Part shown: piece by piece, positions 1 through 8,358 of the stretch
Layout: each line of letters begins with the position of its first letter
How positions within the stretch are numbered: position 1 is the first letter of the stretch
Assembly (NCBI GenBank): GCA_028277405.1
Contig: JANQGH010000095.1
Span: 24,862 to 88,861 of the forward strand
DNA from: Alphaproteobacteria bacterium
GTDB lineage: Bacteria; Pseudomonadota; Alphaproteobacteria; DSM-16000; Inquilinaceae
DNA: 64,000 bases
Direction of reading: 5' to 3'
Position numbers and translations under genes: made by a program
The notes under the pieces: generated by a model
Database searches by the model: none
The model's input: the letters and a program-made list of their open reading frames with translations, nothing else
Told to the model about the DNA's origin: nothing

Positions 1-670
1 TGATCGCATCGAATGTATTGGCCGTGTAGTAGGCTTCGCTGATGATCGGCATCTGGGCGATCAGCATCACGGTTTCACGATCGGCTTCGTCGTTGAAGTC
101 GAAGCGCACGCCGTGCTCGCTGATTTGGGCGACATGGGCGATCTGGGCATAGGCACGCCGGAACCCCGGCAACCCTTGTTCCCGCAGGGTCTCGATCGTG
201 AAGATCACGTCGTCCACGGTTATCGGCGTGCCGTCGTCCCACACCGCGTCGGGATTGAGTTGAAAGATCGCCCAGCTTCGGTCCTCTGGCACCTCGATGG
301 TTTCCGCGACATAGCCGTACAGGCTGAAGGGTTCGTCCCAGGTGCGCGCCATCAGTTGGGGAAACAGGTAGGGCCGCGCGCCGGCGGCCGTTCGCCCCAA
401 GATGATGAACGGATTCAAGCTGTCGAACGAACCGACGACCGCCTGACGCAGTTCGCCGCCCACCGGCGCATTCGGGTTGGCGTAGTCGAGATGCTCGAAA
501 TCGGGCCCGTATTTGGGCATACCCTGCATCGCGATGCCATGGCTGACCACGCCTCCGTCCACCTGCGCCTCAGCGGCGTCTGGCGCCAACAGCCCCGCCA
601 ACAGGCAGAAGGCTAGCATGAGGCCAACCAACGAACGACCGACGGTCGAGTGGTTCCGGTGATCTTTCAT
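1..670 (-). CDS. ABC transporter solute-binding protein, family 5 (YejA-like), partial
   Basis: The gene runs off the left edge; 223 codons of its N-terminal part are visible. The start ATG at 670 gives a signal peptide: a basic start, a Leu/Ala-rich core and a likely cut after AEAQ near residue 37. The mature part opens with HGIAMQGMPKYGPDFEHLDY, a run typical of periplasmic proteins of the YejA group (microcin C/oligopeptide-type importers). It continues with a WDDGTPITVDDV-type segment common to family 5 binding proteins. It would deliver a peptide-like ligand to an inner-membrane Opp-type permease, presumably encoded to the left of the window. The ligand cannot be told. The divergent ppa gene starts 143 bases away, so this gap should carry promoters for both. 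Confidence 0.85.
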   Translation of the reverse strand, partial: MKDHRNHSTVGRSLVGLMLAFCLLAGLLAPDAAEAQVDGGVVSHGIAMQGMPKYGPDFEHLDYANPNAPVGGELRQAVVGSFDSLNPFIILGRTAAGARPYLFPQLMARTWDEPFSLYGYVAETIEVPEDRSWAIFQLNPDAVWDDGTPITVDDVIFTIETLREQGLPGFRRAYAQIAHVAQISEHGVRFDFNDEADRETVMLIAQMPIISEAYYTANTFDAI

Positions 671-813
671 GACGTATGGGTCCCGGCAGATAGGATGCTG
701 GCTGGGCCGTAGTCTCGTGGCCAAATCGGGCCTTGGCAAGGCCCCGGTTCAAGTGACAGCCCGAAACGAAGGGATTAGGTTGGGATGATTACCCCGAACC
801 GGATCGGACGGAT

Positions 814-1341
814 ATGGATCTTTCACGCATTAAGGTCGGGGAACACCCGCCGGACGACATCAACGTCATCATCGAAAACCCGCTTGGCGGCGATCCGGTG
901 AAGTACGAGTTGGACAAGGCGACCGGCGCCATGTTCGTCGACCGGTTCCTGCATACGGCCATGTACTATCCGGGAAACTATGGTTTCATTCCGCACAGCC
1001 TTTCCGGCGACGGCGATCCGGTCGATGTGCTGGTGGTTGGCCGTGTGCCGGTGATGCCTGGCGCCGTCATCCGGTCGCGCCCGGTCGGCGTCATGATTAT
1101 GGAGGACGAAGCCGGCGACGACGAGAAGATCATCGCCGTGCCTGTCGACAAGCTTCACCCCTATTACGCCGATATCGCTACCTATCAGGAACTGCCGCCC
1201 ATCCTGATCGAGCAGATCGGACATTTCTTTACGCACTATAAGGATCTGGAGAAGGGCAAATGGTCCAAGGTCTTGAATTGGGGCGGACCGGAGACGGCCA
1301 AGGCGAAGATCCGGGAGGGCGTCGCCCGGGCCCAGACATGA
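814..1341 (+). CDS. ppa: Inorganic pyrophosphatase
   Basis: Soluble family I pyrophosphatase, 175 residues, the usual bacterial length. It hydrolyses cytoplasmic PPi to two phosphates and so pulls biosynthetic reactions forward. The family signature DGDPVDV lies at residues 66-72, and further metal- and phosphate-binding residues appear in the Tyr-rich YYPGNYGFIP stretch (51-60) and in the HPYYAD region. The C-terminal KWSKVLNWGG segment is also typical. The gene stands alone between a divergent solute-binding protein gene and a downstream acyl-CoA synthetase gene that begins 98 bases later on the same strand. Nothing is missing or unusual. Confidence 0.97.
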   Translation: MDLSRIKVGEHPPDDINVIIENPLGGDPVKYELDKATGAMFVDRFLHTAMYYPGNYGFIPHSLSGDGDPVDVLVVGRVPVMPGAVIRSRPVGVMIMEDEAGDDEKIIAVPVDKLHPYYADIATYQELPPILIEQIGHFFTHYKDLEKGKWSKVLNWGGPETAKAKIREGVARAQT

Positions 1342-1439
1342 GGGGTTGCGGCCGCCGCGAACAGCCTGACCCACGTCATTGCCCGGCTGACGGCCGCTCT
1401 GACACATAGCCTGGCCTCACAACTCTCCCCGGTTCGCCC

Positions 1440-4157
1440 ATGTCCATTCGCAATCTCGATGCCCTGCTGGCACCGAAATCCGTCGCCCTGATCGGCGGGT
1501 CCAGGCGCGAAGGTTCCGTCGGGGACGTCCTTGCCAAGAACTTGCTCCATGGCGGCTTCGACGGACCGATCCTGGCGGTACACCCAACCGCGACGTCGCT
1601 TCAGTCCACCCTCACCTATAAATCCGTCGCGGATTTGCCCCTAACGCCGGATCTGGCGGTGATTGCGACGCCGCCGGACTCGGTCGCGGAAATCGTCGAA
1701 CAGTTGGGACGGCGCGGAACCCGCGCGGCCGTGGTGATTACCGCCGGCTTTGGCGAAACGGGTGATGCGGACGGCAAGAAGCGCGGGCAAGAGCGCAAAC
1801 AGGCCCTGCTGAACGCCGCCAAGCCCAATCTCTTGCGGCTGTTGGGACCAAACTGTGTCGGCCTGGTGGTACCGCCGATCGGCCTGAATGCCAGCTTTGC
1901 CCATCTGCAGCCGCCGGCCGGCGACGTCGCGTTCGTGACCCAGTCCGGCGCGGTCGCCACGACCGTCTTGGATTGGGCGGCCCATCGCGGCATCGGCTTT
2001 TCCCACGTCATGTCCCTCGGCGACATGGCCGACGTGGATTTCGGCGATGCGCTGGATTATCTGGCGGTCGACGGCAAAACCCGCTCGATCCTGCTCTATG
2101 TCGAGCACATCACGGACGCGCGGAAGTTTATGTCGGCGGGCCGTGCCGCCGCACGGGCAAAACCCGTGATCGTCATCAAGACCGGACGGTCGGAAGCCGC
2201 GGCCCGCGCCGCGGCCAGCCACACCGGCGCGCTAAGCGGCGTCGACGCGGTCTACGACGCGGCGTTCCAGCGCGCCGGCATGCTGAGAGTCGACAACCTG
2301 ACAGAGCTTTTCGACGCCACCGCGACCCTGTCTTCGAACATGCGCATCGCCGGCGACCGGCTGGCCATTCTGACCAATGGCGGCGGCATCGGCGTGCTGG
2401 CCACAGATTCCCTCGTTGGCGCCGGCGGCCGTCTGGCCGAACTCTCCGACGACACGCTGTCGGCGCTGAACGCCGTCTTGCCGGAGACCTGGTCACACGG
2501 CAATCCAGTGGACATCATCGGCGATGCCGACGGGGCGCGGTACGCCGCCGCACTGGCGCCCATGCTTGCCGACCCGGGCAAGGATGCCGTTCTCGTGCTC
2601 AATTGCCCGACCGCGGTCGCCGACCCGATCGAGGGTGCTAAGGCCGTTGTCGAAACACTCGCCCAACGACACCGGACACCGGTGCTGACAAGCTGGCTTG
2701 GGGAGGAGGCCGCGGCCGAAGCGCGCGCGCTATTCAACAGTCAGCGCATTCCGACCTATGAAACGCCGGGCCAAGCGGTCCGCGGCTTCATGCATTTGGT
2801 ACGCTACCGTCGCAACCAACGGCAGCTGCTGGAAACGCCGGAAGCCGCAGACGCGTTCTCCGCCGATCGCGCAACGGCACAGTCGATCATTGAAGCCGCC
2901 ATGGCAGACGGACGCAGCCAGCTTACGGAACCCGAGGCGAAACAAGTGCTGGAGGCCTACCAGATTCCGGTCGTGCGCACGCTGACCGCCTCGACGGTGG
3001 AAGAGGCGGTGTCGGCAGCCGCTGAGCTGGGAACACGCGTGGCGTTGAAGATCCATTCCCCCGACATCAGCCACAAGTCCGACGTTGGCGGTGTCCTGCT
3101 TGACCTTGAAACGCCGGAGGAGGTCGGCGTTGCCGCCAAGGCCATGCTGGCCCGCATCGGCCGGATAAGACCGGACGCGCGCTTGACGGGCTTCGCCGTT
3201 CAGCAGATGGCGGAGATGCCGAAGGCGCACGAGTTGATCATGGGGCTGTCGGACGACCCGCTGTTCGGCCCCGTCTTGATGTTCGGCCAGGGCGGCACGG
3301 CCGTCGAACTGTTGCGCGACACCGCGATGGCCCTGCCACCGCTGACCCTGACCCTGGCCAACGACCTGATGGCACGCACGCGCGTTTGGCAACTGCTGCA
3401 AGGTTACCGCGATCGCCCACGGGCCGACATCGACGCGCTGGCCAACACGTTGATGAAGCTGTCGCACATGGCAATCGATCTCGATCACGTGGCGGAACTC
3501 GACATCAACCCCCTGCTGGCCAGCGAACGCGGCGTTCTGGCGCTCGACGCGCGCATTGCCGTGAAACGCCCGTCGGCGCCGGGCACGAAACGCCTGGCAA
3601 TCAGGCCGGCACCGACCGAACTAAAGCGAACGATCCGGCTGAATGATGGCCGGCCGATGATCGTGCGGCCGATCCTGCCGGAGGACGAACCGCAACTGAT
3701 CGAGATGATCAACCGATCGACCCCCAGCGACATTCGCCTGCGCTTCTTCACCCCGATGCGCAGCGTGTCCCATGAGATGGCGGCGCGGCTTAGCCAAATC
3801 GACTACGACCGAGAAATGGCGCTGGTCGCAACCCATCCCGACGACGGCCAGGCCGGCGACCAGATCATCCATGGCGTCGTTCACCTGGCGGCGGACCCCG
3901 ACAATGAGGAGGCGGAGTACGGCGTCATGGTCCGGTCCGACCTCACGGGCCAAGGCCTGGGCTATCAGCTCATGGGTGCGATCGTGGACCACGCCAAGAA
4001 GCGCGGTCTAAGCCGGGTGGTGGGTGACGTTCTTCGGGAAAACGCCCGCATGCTTCAAATGGCGTCGGAGTATGGTTTCACCCGACGGCCACACCCGGAT
4101 GACGACGGCATTGTTCGTGTCACGCTCGATCTGACGGCCCTTGGCGACGACCGGTGA
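1440..4157 (+). CDS. Acyl-CoA synthetase (NDP-forming) fused to a GNAT acetyltransferase (Pat/AcfA-like)
   Basis: 905 residues. Order: CoA-binding Rossmann domain (about 5-130), succinyl-CoA-ligase-like domains (about 145-460) with the phosphohistidine motif SHTGALSG (His261), ATP-grasp domain (about 485-700, with KIHSPDISHKSDVGG), then a GNAT domain (about 735-900, opening VRPILPEDEPQLIEMI and holding the GQGLGYQLM acetyl-CoA loop). This is the layout of the protein-lysine acetyltransferases Pat/YfiQ, which silence acyl-CoA synthetases; enterobacterial Pat has lost ligase activity. The catalytic His is kept here, so true ADP-forming ligase activity is possible, and sequence does not decide between the two. 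A lytic transglycosylase gene follows 19 bases later. Confidence 0.9.
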   Translation: MSIRNLDALLAPKSVALIGGSRREGSVGDVLAKNLLHGGFDGPILAVHPTATSLQSTLTYKSVADLPLTPDLAVIATPPDSVAEIVEQLGRRGTRAAVVITAGFGETGDADGKKRGQERKQALLNAAKPNLLRLLGPNCVGLVVPPIGLNASFAHLQPPAGDVAFVTQSGAVATTVLDWAAHRGIGFSHVMSLGDMADVDFGDALDYLAVDGKTRSILLYVEHITDARKFMSAGRAAARAKPVIVIKTGRSEAAARAAASHTGALSGVDAVYDAAFQRAGMLRVDNLTELFDATATLSSNMRIAGDRLAILTNGGGIGVLATDSLVGAGGRLAELSDDTLSALNAVLPETWSHGNPVDIIGDADGARYAAALAPMLADPGKDAVLVLNCPTAVADPIEGAKAVVETLAQRHRTPVLTSWLGEEAAAEARALFNSQRIPTYETPGQAVRGFMHLVRYRRNQRQLLETPEAADAFSADRATAQSIIEAAMADGRSQLTEPEAKQVLEAYQIPVVRTLTASTVEEAVSAAAELGTRVALKIHSPDISHKSDVGGVLLDLETPEEVGVAAKAMLARIGRIRPDARLTGFAVQQMAEMPKAHELIMGLSDDPLFGPVLMFGQGGTAVELLRDTAMALPPLTLTLANDLMARTRVWQLLQGYRDRPRADIDALANTLMKLSHMAIDLDHVAELDINPLLASERGVLALDARIAVKRPSAPGTKRLAIRPAPTELKRTIRLNDGRPMIVRPILPEDEPQLIEMINRSTPSDIRLRFFTPMRSVSHEMAARLSQIDYDREMALVATHPDDGQAGDQIIHGVVHLAADPDNEEAEYGVMVRSDLTGQGLGYQLMGAIVDHAKKRGLSRVVGDVLRENARMLQMASEYGFTRRPHPDDDGIVRVTLDLTALGDDR

Positions 4158-4176
4158 AGTCCCTAGACTCCCGTCC

Positions 4177-4839
4177 ATGACGTTTCGCGGACGGTCGCAG
4201 ATCACCGCTCTCCTTTGGGGCCTGGGCTTCTCGCTTGCGGGCATCGTCTTGGTCTATGGCACGTCGTCGGGGCGATTGCCGCCCACCGCATTTGTCGGCA
4301 TTGGCGTCGACGAACGGTGGACCGGGCCGCGGGGGGCTTGGCTGCGGGACGACGCCATGCGGCCATGGCGGTCCCATATTCTTGAGGCATCCTCACGGTT
4401 CGACCTTCCGGCCGCCTGGATCGCGGCCGTCATCCGCGTTGAGAGTTTCGGCCTGACCCATTGGGACGGCGAGTTGGTGGTGAGTGAGGCCGGCGCGGTC
4501 GGCCTTATGCAGGTCTTGCCGGACACTTACGAGGTTCTTCGGGCAAGACACGATCTCGGTCCAGACCCCCACGAGCCACGCGACAACATCCTGGCCGGCA
4601 CTGCGTATTTGCGCCTGCTCTACGAGATCTATGGTTTCCCTGGCTTCTTGGGCGCGTACAACGCCGGGCCCGGTCGCTATGGCGCACACCTCTTCCATGG
4701 CGGCGAGTTGCCGGGGCAGACCGCCGCCTACATGGAGAGGATTCTGCCGCACATCGAGGGCATCTATCCCGACGGCGAAAACCAGCCACGGGAACCCGAC
4801 CGCGAGGCCTACGAGCGGCTGGTGGCGTCAGCGCTTTAG
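4177..4839 (+). CDS. Membrane-anchored lytic murein transglycosylase (SLT domain)
   Basis: 220 residues from ATG 4177; an in-frame TTG at 4141 would overlap the upstream gene and is less likely. A single hydrophobic segment (residues about 9-28) serves as signal anchor. The SLT fold follows: AAVIRVESFG with the expected catalytic Glu at 89, then GLMQVLPDTY, NILAGTAYLRLLY and the AYNAG motif. Such enzymes cleave the glycan strand of peptidoglycan in the periplasm, forming 1,6-anhydro-muramic ends for remodelling or for insertion of envelope machines. It is shorter than the Slt70 or MltC types and has no accessory domain. Its stop overlaps the end of the convergent LysR gene by 4 bases. Confidence 0.85.
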   Translation: MTFRGRSQITALLWGLGFSLAGIVLVYGTSSGRLPPTAFVGIGVDERWTGPRGAWLRDDAMRPWRSHILEASSRFDLPAAWIAAVIRVESFGLTHWDGELVVSEAGAVGLMQVLPDTYEVLRARHDLGPDPHEPRDNILAGTAYLRLLYEIYGFPGFLGAYNAGPGRYGAHLFHGGELPGQTAAYMERILPHIEGIYPDGENQPREPDREAYERLVASAL

Positions 4840-5768
4840 TCGCGCGCTGTCATCAGCGTTTCGTCGCGGGCCGCTTCGTCCTGCAGCCAGCCAACCAACC
4901 GCTCGATCTTGGTCGATCGTTCCAGGTCCGCTGGCGCGATCACGTGTAGGTGCAGATCCGACGGCAGAACTTCGTCGAACGCCCTGACCAGTGTGCCACG
5001 GCGCAGATCCTCCGCAACAAGCGTGGTTCGAACCAACGCAAGGCCCTCGCCACGGCGACAGGCGTCGAGCATCGCCTCGAAACCGTCATCGATTCTTATC
5101 AAGGTCAACCGCTCGAGTTCGATCCCTGCTGGCGATGTGTCCATGCCCAGCTGTTCGATCCAGCGCGACCAGTCGAGCCTTGTATGGCGATCGCCCTTAT
5201 GGGTCAAAAGCGGCGCTGCAAGCAGAGCGTCGGTTTGCGGCAGTTGCCCCAGCAGCGACGGGCTGCAGACCACGAATTCATCCTCGTGCAGAAGCCGAAG
5301 CGAGTACTCACCGCGACGACCGCATCCGGGGGCCAGGGCGGCGTCAATGCCGTCGGAAAAGCTCGGCCGTCGGTACTCCGTTACGACCCTGATCTCGAGA
5401 TCGGCATAACGGTTCCGAAATCTTTGCAGGCGCGGCATCAGCCAGAGCGCCGCAAGCTCCGGCGGCACGGAAACCGTCAATCGCCGGTCGGCATCGCTGG
5501 CTAGCGCGTCGGCGGCCGTCTTCGCCAACAAATCGAAGGCGTCCCTGGTGCCGTCCAGCATCTGCCGACCGACCGCCGTTAAAGCCATGCGCCGTCCCTC
5601 ACGCACGAACAAGGGCTGGCCCAGCCATTCCTCCAGCTGCTTCACCTGATGGCTGACCGCTGTCTGGGTGACGTGAAGTTCTTCGGCGGCACGCGTGAAG
5701 TTCTTGTGCCGCGCTGCTGCTTCAAAAGTGCGTAATGCCCCCAGCGGCGGCAAGCGGCGCCTAATCAT
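4836..5768 (-). CDS. LysR-family transcriptional regulator, GcvA-like
   Basis: 310 residues. The N-terminal winged helix (about 6-65, reading LPPLGALRTFEAAARHKNFT and then QTAVSHQVKQLEEWLG) is the LysR DNA-binding domain. Residues about 95-300 form the LysR substrate-binding domain. The LPPL(G/N)ALR opening and the overall length are those of GcvA-like regulators, but no glycine-cleavage genes are present, so the effector is unknown. The gene is divergent from a tiny basic ORF at 5863. The shared gap holds a perfect short palindrome (5776-5794) 8 bases from this start codon, a plausible autoregulatory site. Confidence 0.88.
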   Translation of the reverse strand: MIRRRLPPLGALRTFEAAARHKNFTRAAEELHVTQTAVSHQVKQLEEWLGQPLFVREGRRMALTAVGRQMLDGTRDAFDLLAKTAADALASDADRRLTVSVPPELAALWLMPRLQRFRNRYADLEIRVVTEYRRPSFSDGIDAALAPGCGRRGEYSLRLLHEDEFVVCSPSLLGQLPQTDALLAAPLLTHKGDRHTRLDWSRWIEQLGMDTSPAGIELERLTLIRIDDGFEAMLDACRRGEGLALVRTTLVAEDLRRGTLVRAFDEVLPSDLHLHVIAPADLERSTKIERLVGWLQDEAARDETLMTARD

Positions 5769-5775
5769 GAATCCC

Positions 5776-5794
5776 TCTCATGATTACCGTGAGA
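5776..5794. promoter_or_regulatory. Palindrome TCTCA-N9-TGAGA, possible LysR-type operator
   Basis: Perfect 5-base arms separated by 9 bases, the geometry of many LysR-family binding sites, lying between the lysR start (5768) and the divergent small ORF. The arms do not give a strict T-N11-A core, so assignment to the adjacent regulator is inference from position and symmetry. Confidence 0.35.
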
Positions 5795-5814
5795 TGCTTC
5801 CATTGGTCTCGTCA

Positions 5815-5842
5815 TTCGAACCCCAGGATACTGGGCTTCGAA
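5815..5842. promoter_or_regulatory. Imperfect inverted repeat upstream of small basic ORF
   Basis: TTCGAACCCCAG and CTGGGCTTCGAA flank the four bases GATA; the 12-base arms match except at one position. It ends about 6 bases before the AACGGGAG ribosome-binding site of the ORF at 5863. It could be an operator or, if transcribed, a leader hairpin controlling that ORF. Confidence 0.4.
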
Positions 5843-5862
5843 TAGAAACGGGAGTCATGAAT

Positions 5863-6018
5863 ATGGGCGTGACCATGAGGGACATTCGTCGTTGGATAGC
5901 CGAGCGCTCGACCAGCCAGCGTGCGCGCCGCAGCATCCTGGAACGGCGGCGGTTGCGACGGGATGTCGGGTTGCGTCCCGAGTCCCGGACGGCGAGATGG
6001 TACGATTTCGGCCGCTAG
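5863..6018 (+). CDS. Small basic protein, DUF1127-like (weak)
   Basis: 51 residues, extremely Arg-rich. ATG 5863 is chosen because GGAG at 5851-5854 lies 8 bases upstream; ATG 5857 would be only 2 bases from it. The ERRRLRRDVGL stretch resembles the end of DUF1127/YjiS proteins, in which a basic helix is followed by an aspartate-isoleucine-glycine-leucine turn, but the tail (RPESRTARWYDFGR) differs and the match is loose. DUF1127 proteins in alphaproteobacteria have been linked to RNA metabolism and phosphate or carbon responses. Its position divergent from a GcvA-like lysR gene, with two inverted repeats between, suggests it is a regulatory target. Confidence 0.5.
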   Translation: MGVTMRDIRRWIAERSTSQRARRSILERRRLRRDVGLRPESRTARWYDFGR

Positions 6019-6024
6019 AAGGCC

Positions 6025-6729
6025 TTAGGCGGCGGTCGCGTCGAGGGCGTAGCCGGCCGAGCGTACCGTGCGGATCACATCCTGCTCGGTCTCGCCGTTC
6101 AAGGCTTTGCGCAGCCGGCGAATGTGCACGTCCACGGTGCGCGGTTCGACATAGACGTCGTGACCCCAGACCGTGTCCAAAAGCTGCTCGCGGCTGAACA
6201 CCCGGCCCGGATACTGCATGAAGTGCCGCAACAGCCGGAACTCGGTCGGCCCGAGATGAATGTTGCGGTCGCCGCGACGCACCCTGTGGGCGGCCAGATC
6301 CATGACGATATCGGCCATCTGCAGAACCTCGGACGCCGAGGCCGGCGCGGTCCGGCGCAGAACCGCACGCATCCGCGCCAGCAACTCGTTGATCGAGAAC
6401 GGCTTGGTGACGTAGTCGTCGGCACCGGCGTTCAGGCCCCTGATGCGGTCGCCTTCTTCGCCGCGCGCGGTCAGCATGATGATCGGGATGTCGCGGCTGG
6501 CGTCGGTCCGGCGCAACTGCCGGCAGATATCGATGCCCGACCGGTTGGGCAGCATCCAGTCCAGCAAGATCAGATCGGGATGCTGTTCGGCGGCCAGCAT
6601 CACCCCCTCATCGCCTTCGAAGGCGGCGACGACGCGATAGTTCTCTTTTTCGAGATTGTAAGTCAGCAACGTTACGAGATCGACTTCGTCCTCGATCACG
6701 AGGATCAGCGGACCACCGCTACCACGCAT
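6025..6729 (-). CDS. phoB: Phosphate regulon response regulator PhoB
   Basis: 234 residues from ATG 6729, preceded by CAGGAG at good spacing; an upstream extension of the frame is not supported. The receiver domain (about 8-125) has the acidic pocket VIEDEVDL, the phospho-acceptor Asp57 in LILLDWMLP, and the switch motif KPFS. The winged-helix OmpR/PhoB DNA-binding domain (about 135-232) ends RRLRKALN then TVRSAGYAL. Once phosphorylated by PhoR it binds Pho boxes and activates phosphate-scavenging genes. It is the last gene of the phoR-pst-phoU-phoB cluster and its start lies 26 bases after the phoU stop. Confidence 0.97.
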   Translation of the reverse strand: MRGSGGPLILVIEDEVDLVTLLTYNLEKENYRVVAAFEGDEGVMLAAEQHPDLILLDWMLPNRSGIDICRQLRRTDASRDIPIIMLTARGEEGDRIRGLNAGADDYVTKPFSINELLARMRAVLRRTAPASASEVLQMADIVMDLAAHRVRRGDRNIHLGPTEFRLLRHFMQYPGRVFSREQLLDTVWGHDVYVEPRTVDVHIRRLRKALNGETEQDVIRTVRSAGYALDATAA

Positions 6730-6755
6730 GACGGCTTGCTCCTGCACCGTTGTTT

Positions 6756-7487
6756 CTAGTCTTCCTGATCGTCGACCGTGTCGGGCGTGACCACGGCGAA
6801 GCTCGATGAATCGCCCTTTGGCCGGGGCTCGATCAACGGTTTGCCTTCGATCAGGAAATGGATGGTCTCTGCCACGTTGGTCGCGTGATCCCCCATCCGC
6901 TCGATGTTTTTGGCGATGAACAGAAGATGCGTGCACGGCGTGATGTTGCGTGGGTCTTCCATCATGTAGGTCAGCGTCTCGCGAAACAGGCTGGTGTAGA
7001 GGTCGTCGACCTCTTCATCCTGGGACCACGCGGCCAGCGCCCGGTCGAGGTCGCGGTCGGCGTAGGCGTCCAGCACCTCTTTGATGATCTCCTGCACCAG
7101 CCGCCCCATGCGCGGAATGGTGTGTACCGGGCGAACGACCGGTACCTGCGCCAGGGCAATCGCCCGCTTGGCGACGTTGGCCGCATAATCGCCGATCCGC
7201 TCCAGATCCGACGCGATCTTCAGGGCGGAGACGATCTCGCGCAGATCCTGGGCCAGAGGCTGGCGCAGGGCCAGCATGCGAATGGCGTCGTTGTCGATTT
7301 CGTTCTCGTACTCATCCAACTGCGAGTCGGCCTGAACGACCCGGCTGGCAAGCCCGGAATCGCGTCGCATGACGCTGTGGATAGCGGATTCAAGCTGCCG
7401 TTCGGCGAGCCCCCCCATCTGCGCGATCGTGCGCTTCAGGAGATCCAGTTCCTGATCGAATGACTTGACGATGTGCTCGGTTGCCAT
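6756..7487 (-). CDS. phoU: Phosphate signalling protein PhoU
   Basis: 243 residues made of two similar three-helix PhoU repeats (about 10-115 and 118-225). Each carries the acidic metal-binding motif: EYENEIDNDAIRM in the first half and DEEVDDLYTSLFRE in the second. PhoU links the PstSCAB transporter to PhoR and keeps the regulon off when phosphate is plentiful. The ending is about 15 residues longer than usual and acidic. ATG 7487 is preceded by AAGGTCAGACA. It lies 43 bases after pstB, in the standard order. Confidence 0.96.
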   Translation of the reverse strand: MATEHIVKSFDQELDLLKRTIAQMGGLAERQLESAIHSVMRRDSGLASRVVQADSQLDEYENEIDNDAIRMLALRQPLAQDLREIVSALKIASDLERIGDYAANVAKRAIALAQVPVVRPVHTIPRMGRLVQEIIKEVLDAYADRDLDRALAAWSQDEEVDDLYTSLFRETLTYMMEDPRNITPCTHLLFIAKNIERMGDHATNVAETIHFLIEGKPLIEPRPKGDSSSFAVVTPDTVDDQED

Positions 7488-7530
7488 TGTCTGACCTTAT
7501 TGTAAGCCTTGCCGTCGGCCGGCCGATCGC

Positions 7531-8355
7531 TCAGCCGTACCGCCCGGTAATGTAGCCTTGCGTCCGTTCGTCTTGGGGGTTGGTGAAGATCTCCTGGGTT
7601 TCCTTGTGTTCCACCAGGTCGCCCAAATGGAAAAAGGCCGTCTTCTGGCTCACGCGCGCGGCCTGCTGCATGTTGTGGGTGACGATGACGATCGTGTAGT
7701 TGACGCGCAATTCGTCGATCAGCTCTTCGATATGGGCGGTGGCGATGGGGTCCAGCGCCGAACACGGCTCATCCATCAAGATCACCTCGGGGCTGACTGC
7801 GACGGCCCGGGCGATACACAGGCGTTGCTGCTGGCCGCCGGAAAGGCCCGTGCCCGGCTCCGACAGCCTGTCCTTCACCTCTTCCCAAAGACCCGCCCGC
7901 TCAAGGCTGCTTTGGACGATGCCATCCAGCTCCTCCTTGCCGCCGGCGAGCCCATGGATACGCGGGCCGTAGGCGATGTTGTCATAGATCGACTTTGGAA
8001 ACGGATTGGGCTTTTGGAACACCATGCCGACGCGCGCGCGCAGCTGAACGACATCCAACGCCTTGTCATAGATGTTGCCGCCGTCCAGCGTCATTTCACC
8101 GGTGACCTTGCAGCCCTCGATGGTGTCGTTCATCCGGTTCAGGCAGCGCAGAAAAGTCGACTTGCCGCAGCCGGACGGACCGATCAGCGCCAGCACCTCG
8201 TGTTGAAGAATGTCCACGTCGATGCCATGCAAGGCGCGCTTGGCGCCGTAATGCACCTCAACACCGCGTGAGGTCATCTTGGCCCGCGCCTCGCTCTCGG
8301 CCTGGGGCGGGGGGCTCACACTCGGTTCACTCGCTATTTCGCTGGTCATGCTCAT
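7531..8355 (-). CDS. pstB: Phosphate ABC transporter ATP-binding protein PstB
   Basis: 274 residues. Walker A GPSGCGKST, Q-loop with FQKPNPFP, ABC signature LSGGQQQR, Walker B VILMDEP followed by CSALDP, and the switch histidine in VTHNMQQ are all present; VFQKPNPFPKSI and CSALDPIAT are PstB hallmarks. It couples ATP hydrolysis to phosphate import and also takes part in PhoR signalling with PhoU. An N-terminal tail of about 25 residues, polar and variable, precedes the domain. The start lies 3 bases after the pstA stop, with AAGGCGG upstream, so it is translated in series. Confidence 0.97.
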   Translation of the reverse strand: MSMTSEIASEPSVSPPPQAESEARAKMTSRGVEVHYGAKRALHGIDVDILQHEVLALIGPSGCGKSTFLRCLNRMNDTIEGCKVTGEMTLDGGNIYDKALDVVQLRARVGMVFQKPNPFPKSIYDNIAYGPRIHGLAGGKEELDGIVQSSLERAGLWEEVKDRLSEPGTGLSGGQQQRLCIARAVAVSPEVILMDEPCSALDPIATAHIEELIDELRVNYTIVIVTHNMQQAARVSQKTAFFHLGDLVEHKETQEIFTNPQDERTQGYITGRYG

Positions 8356-8358
8356 CGG

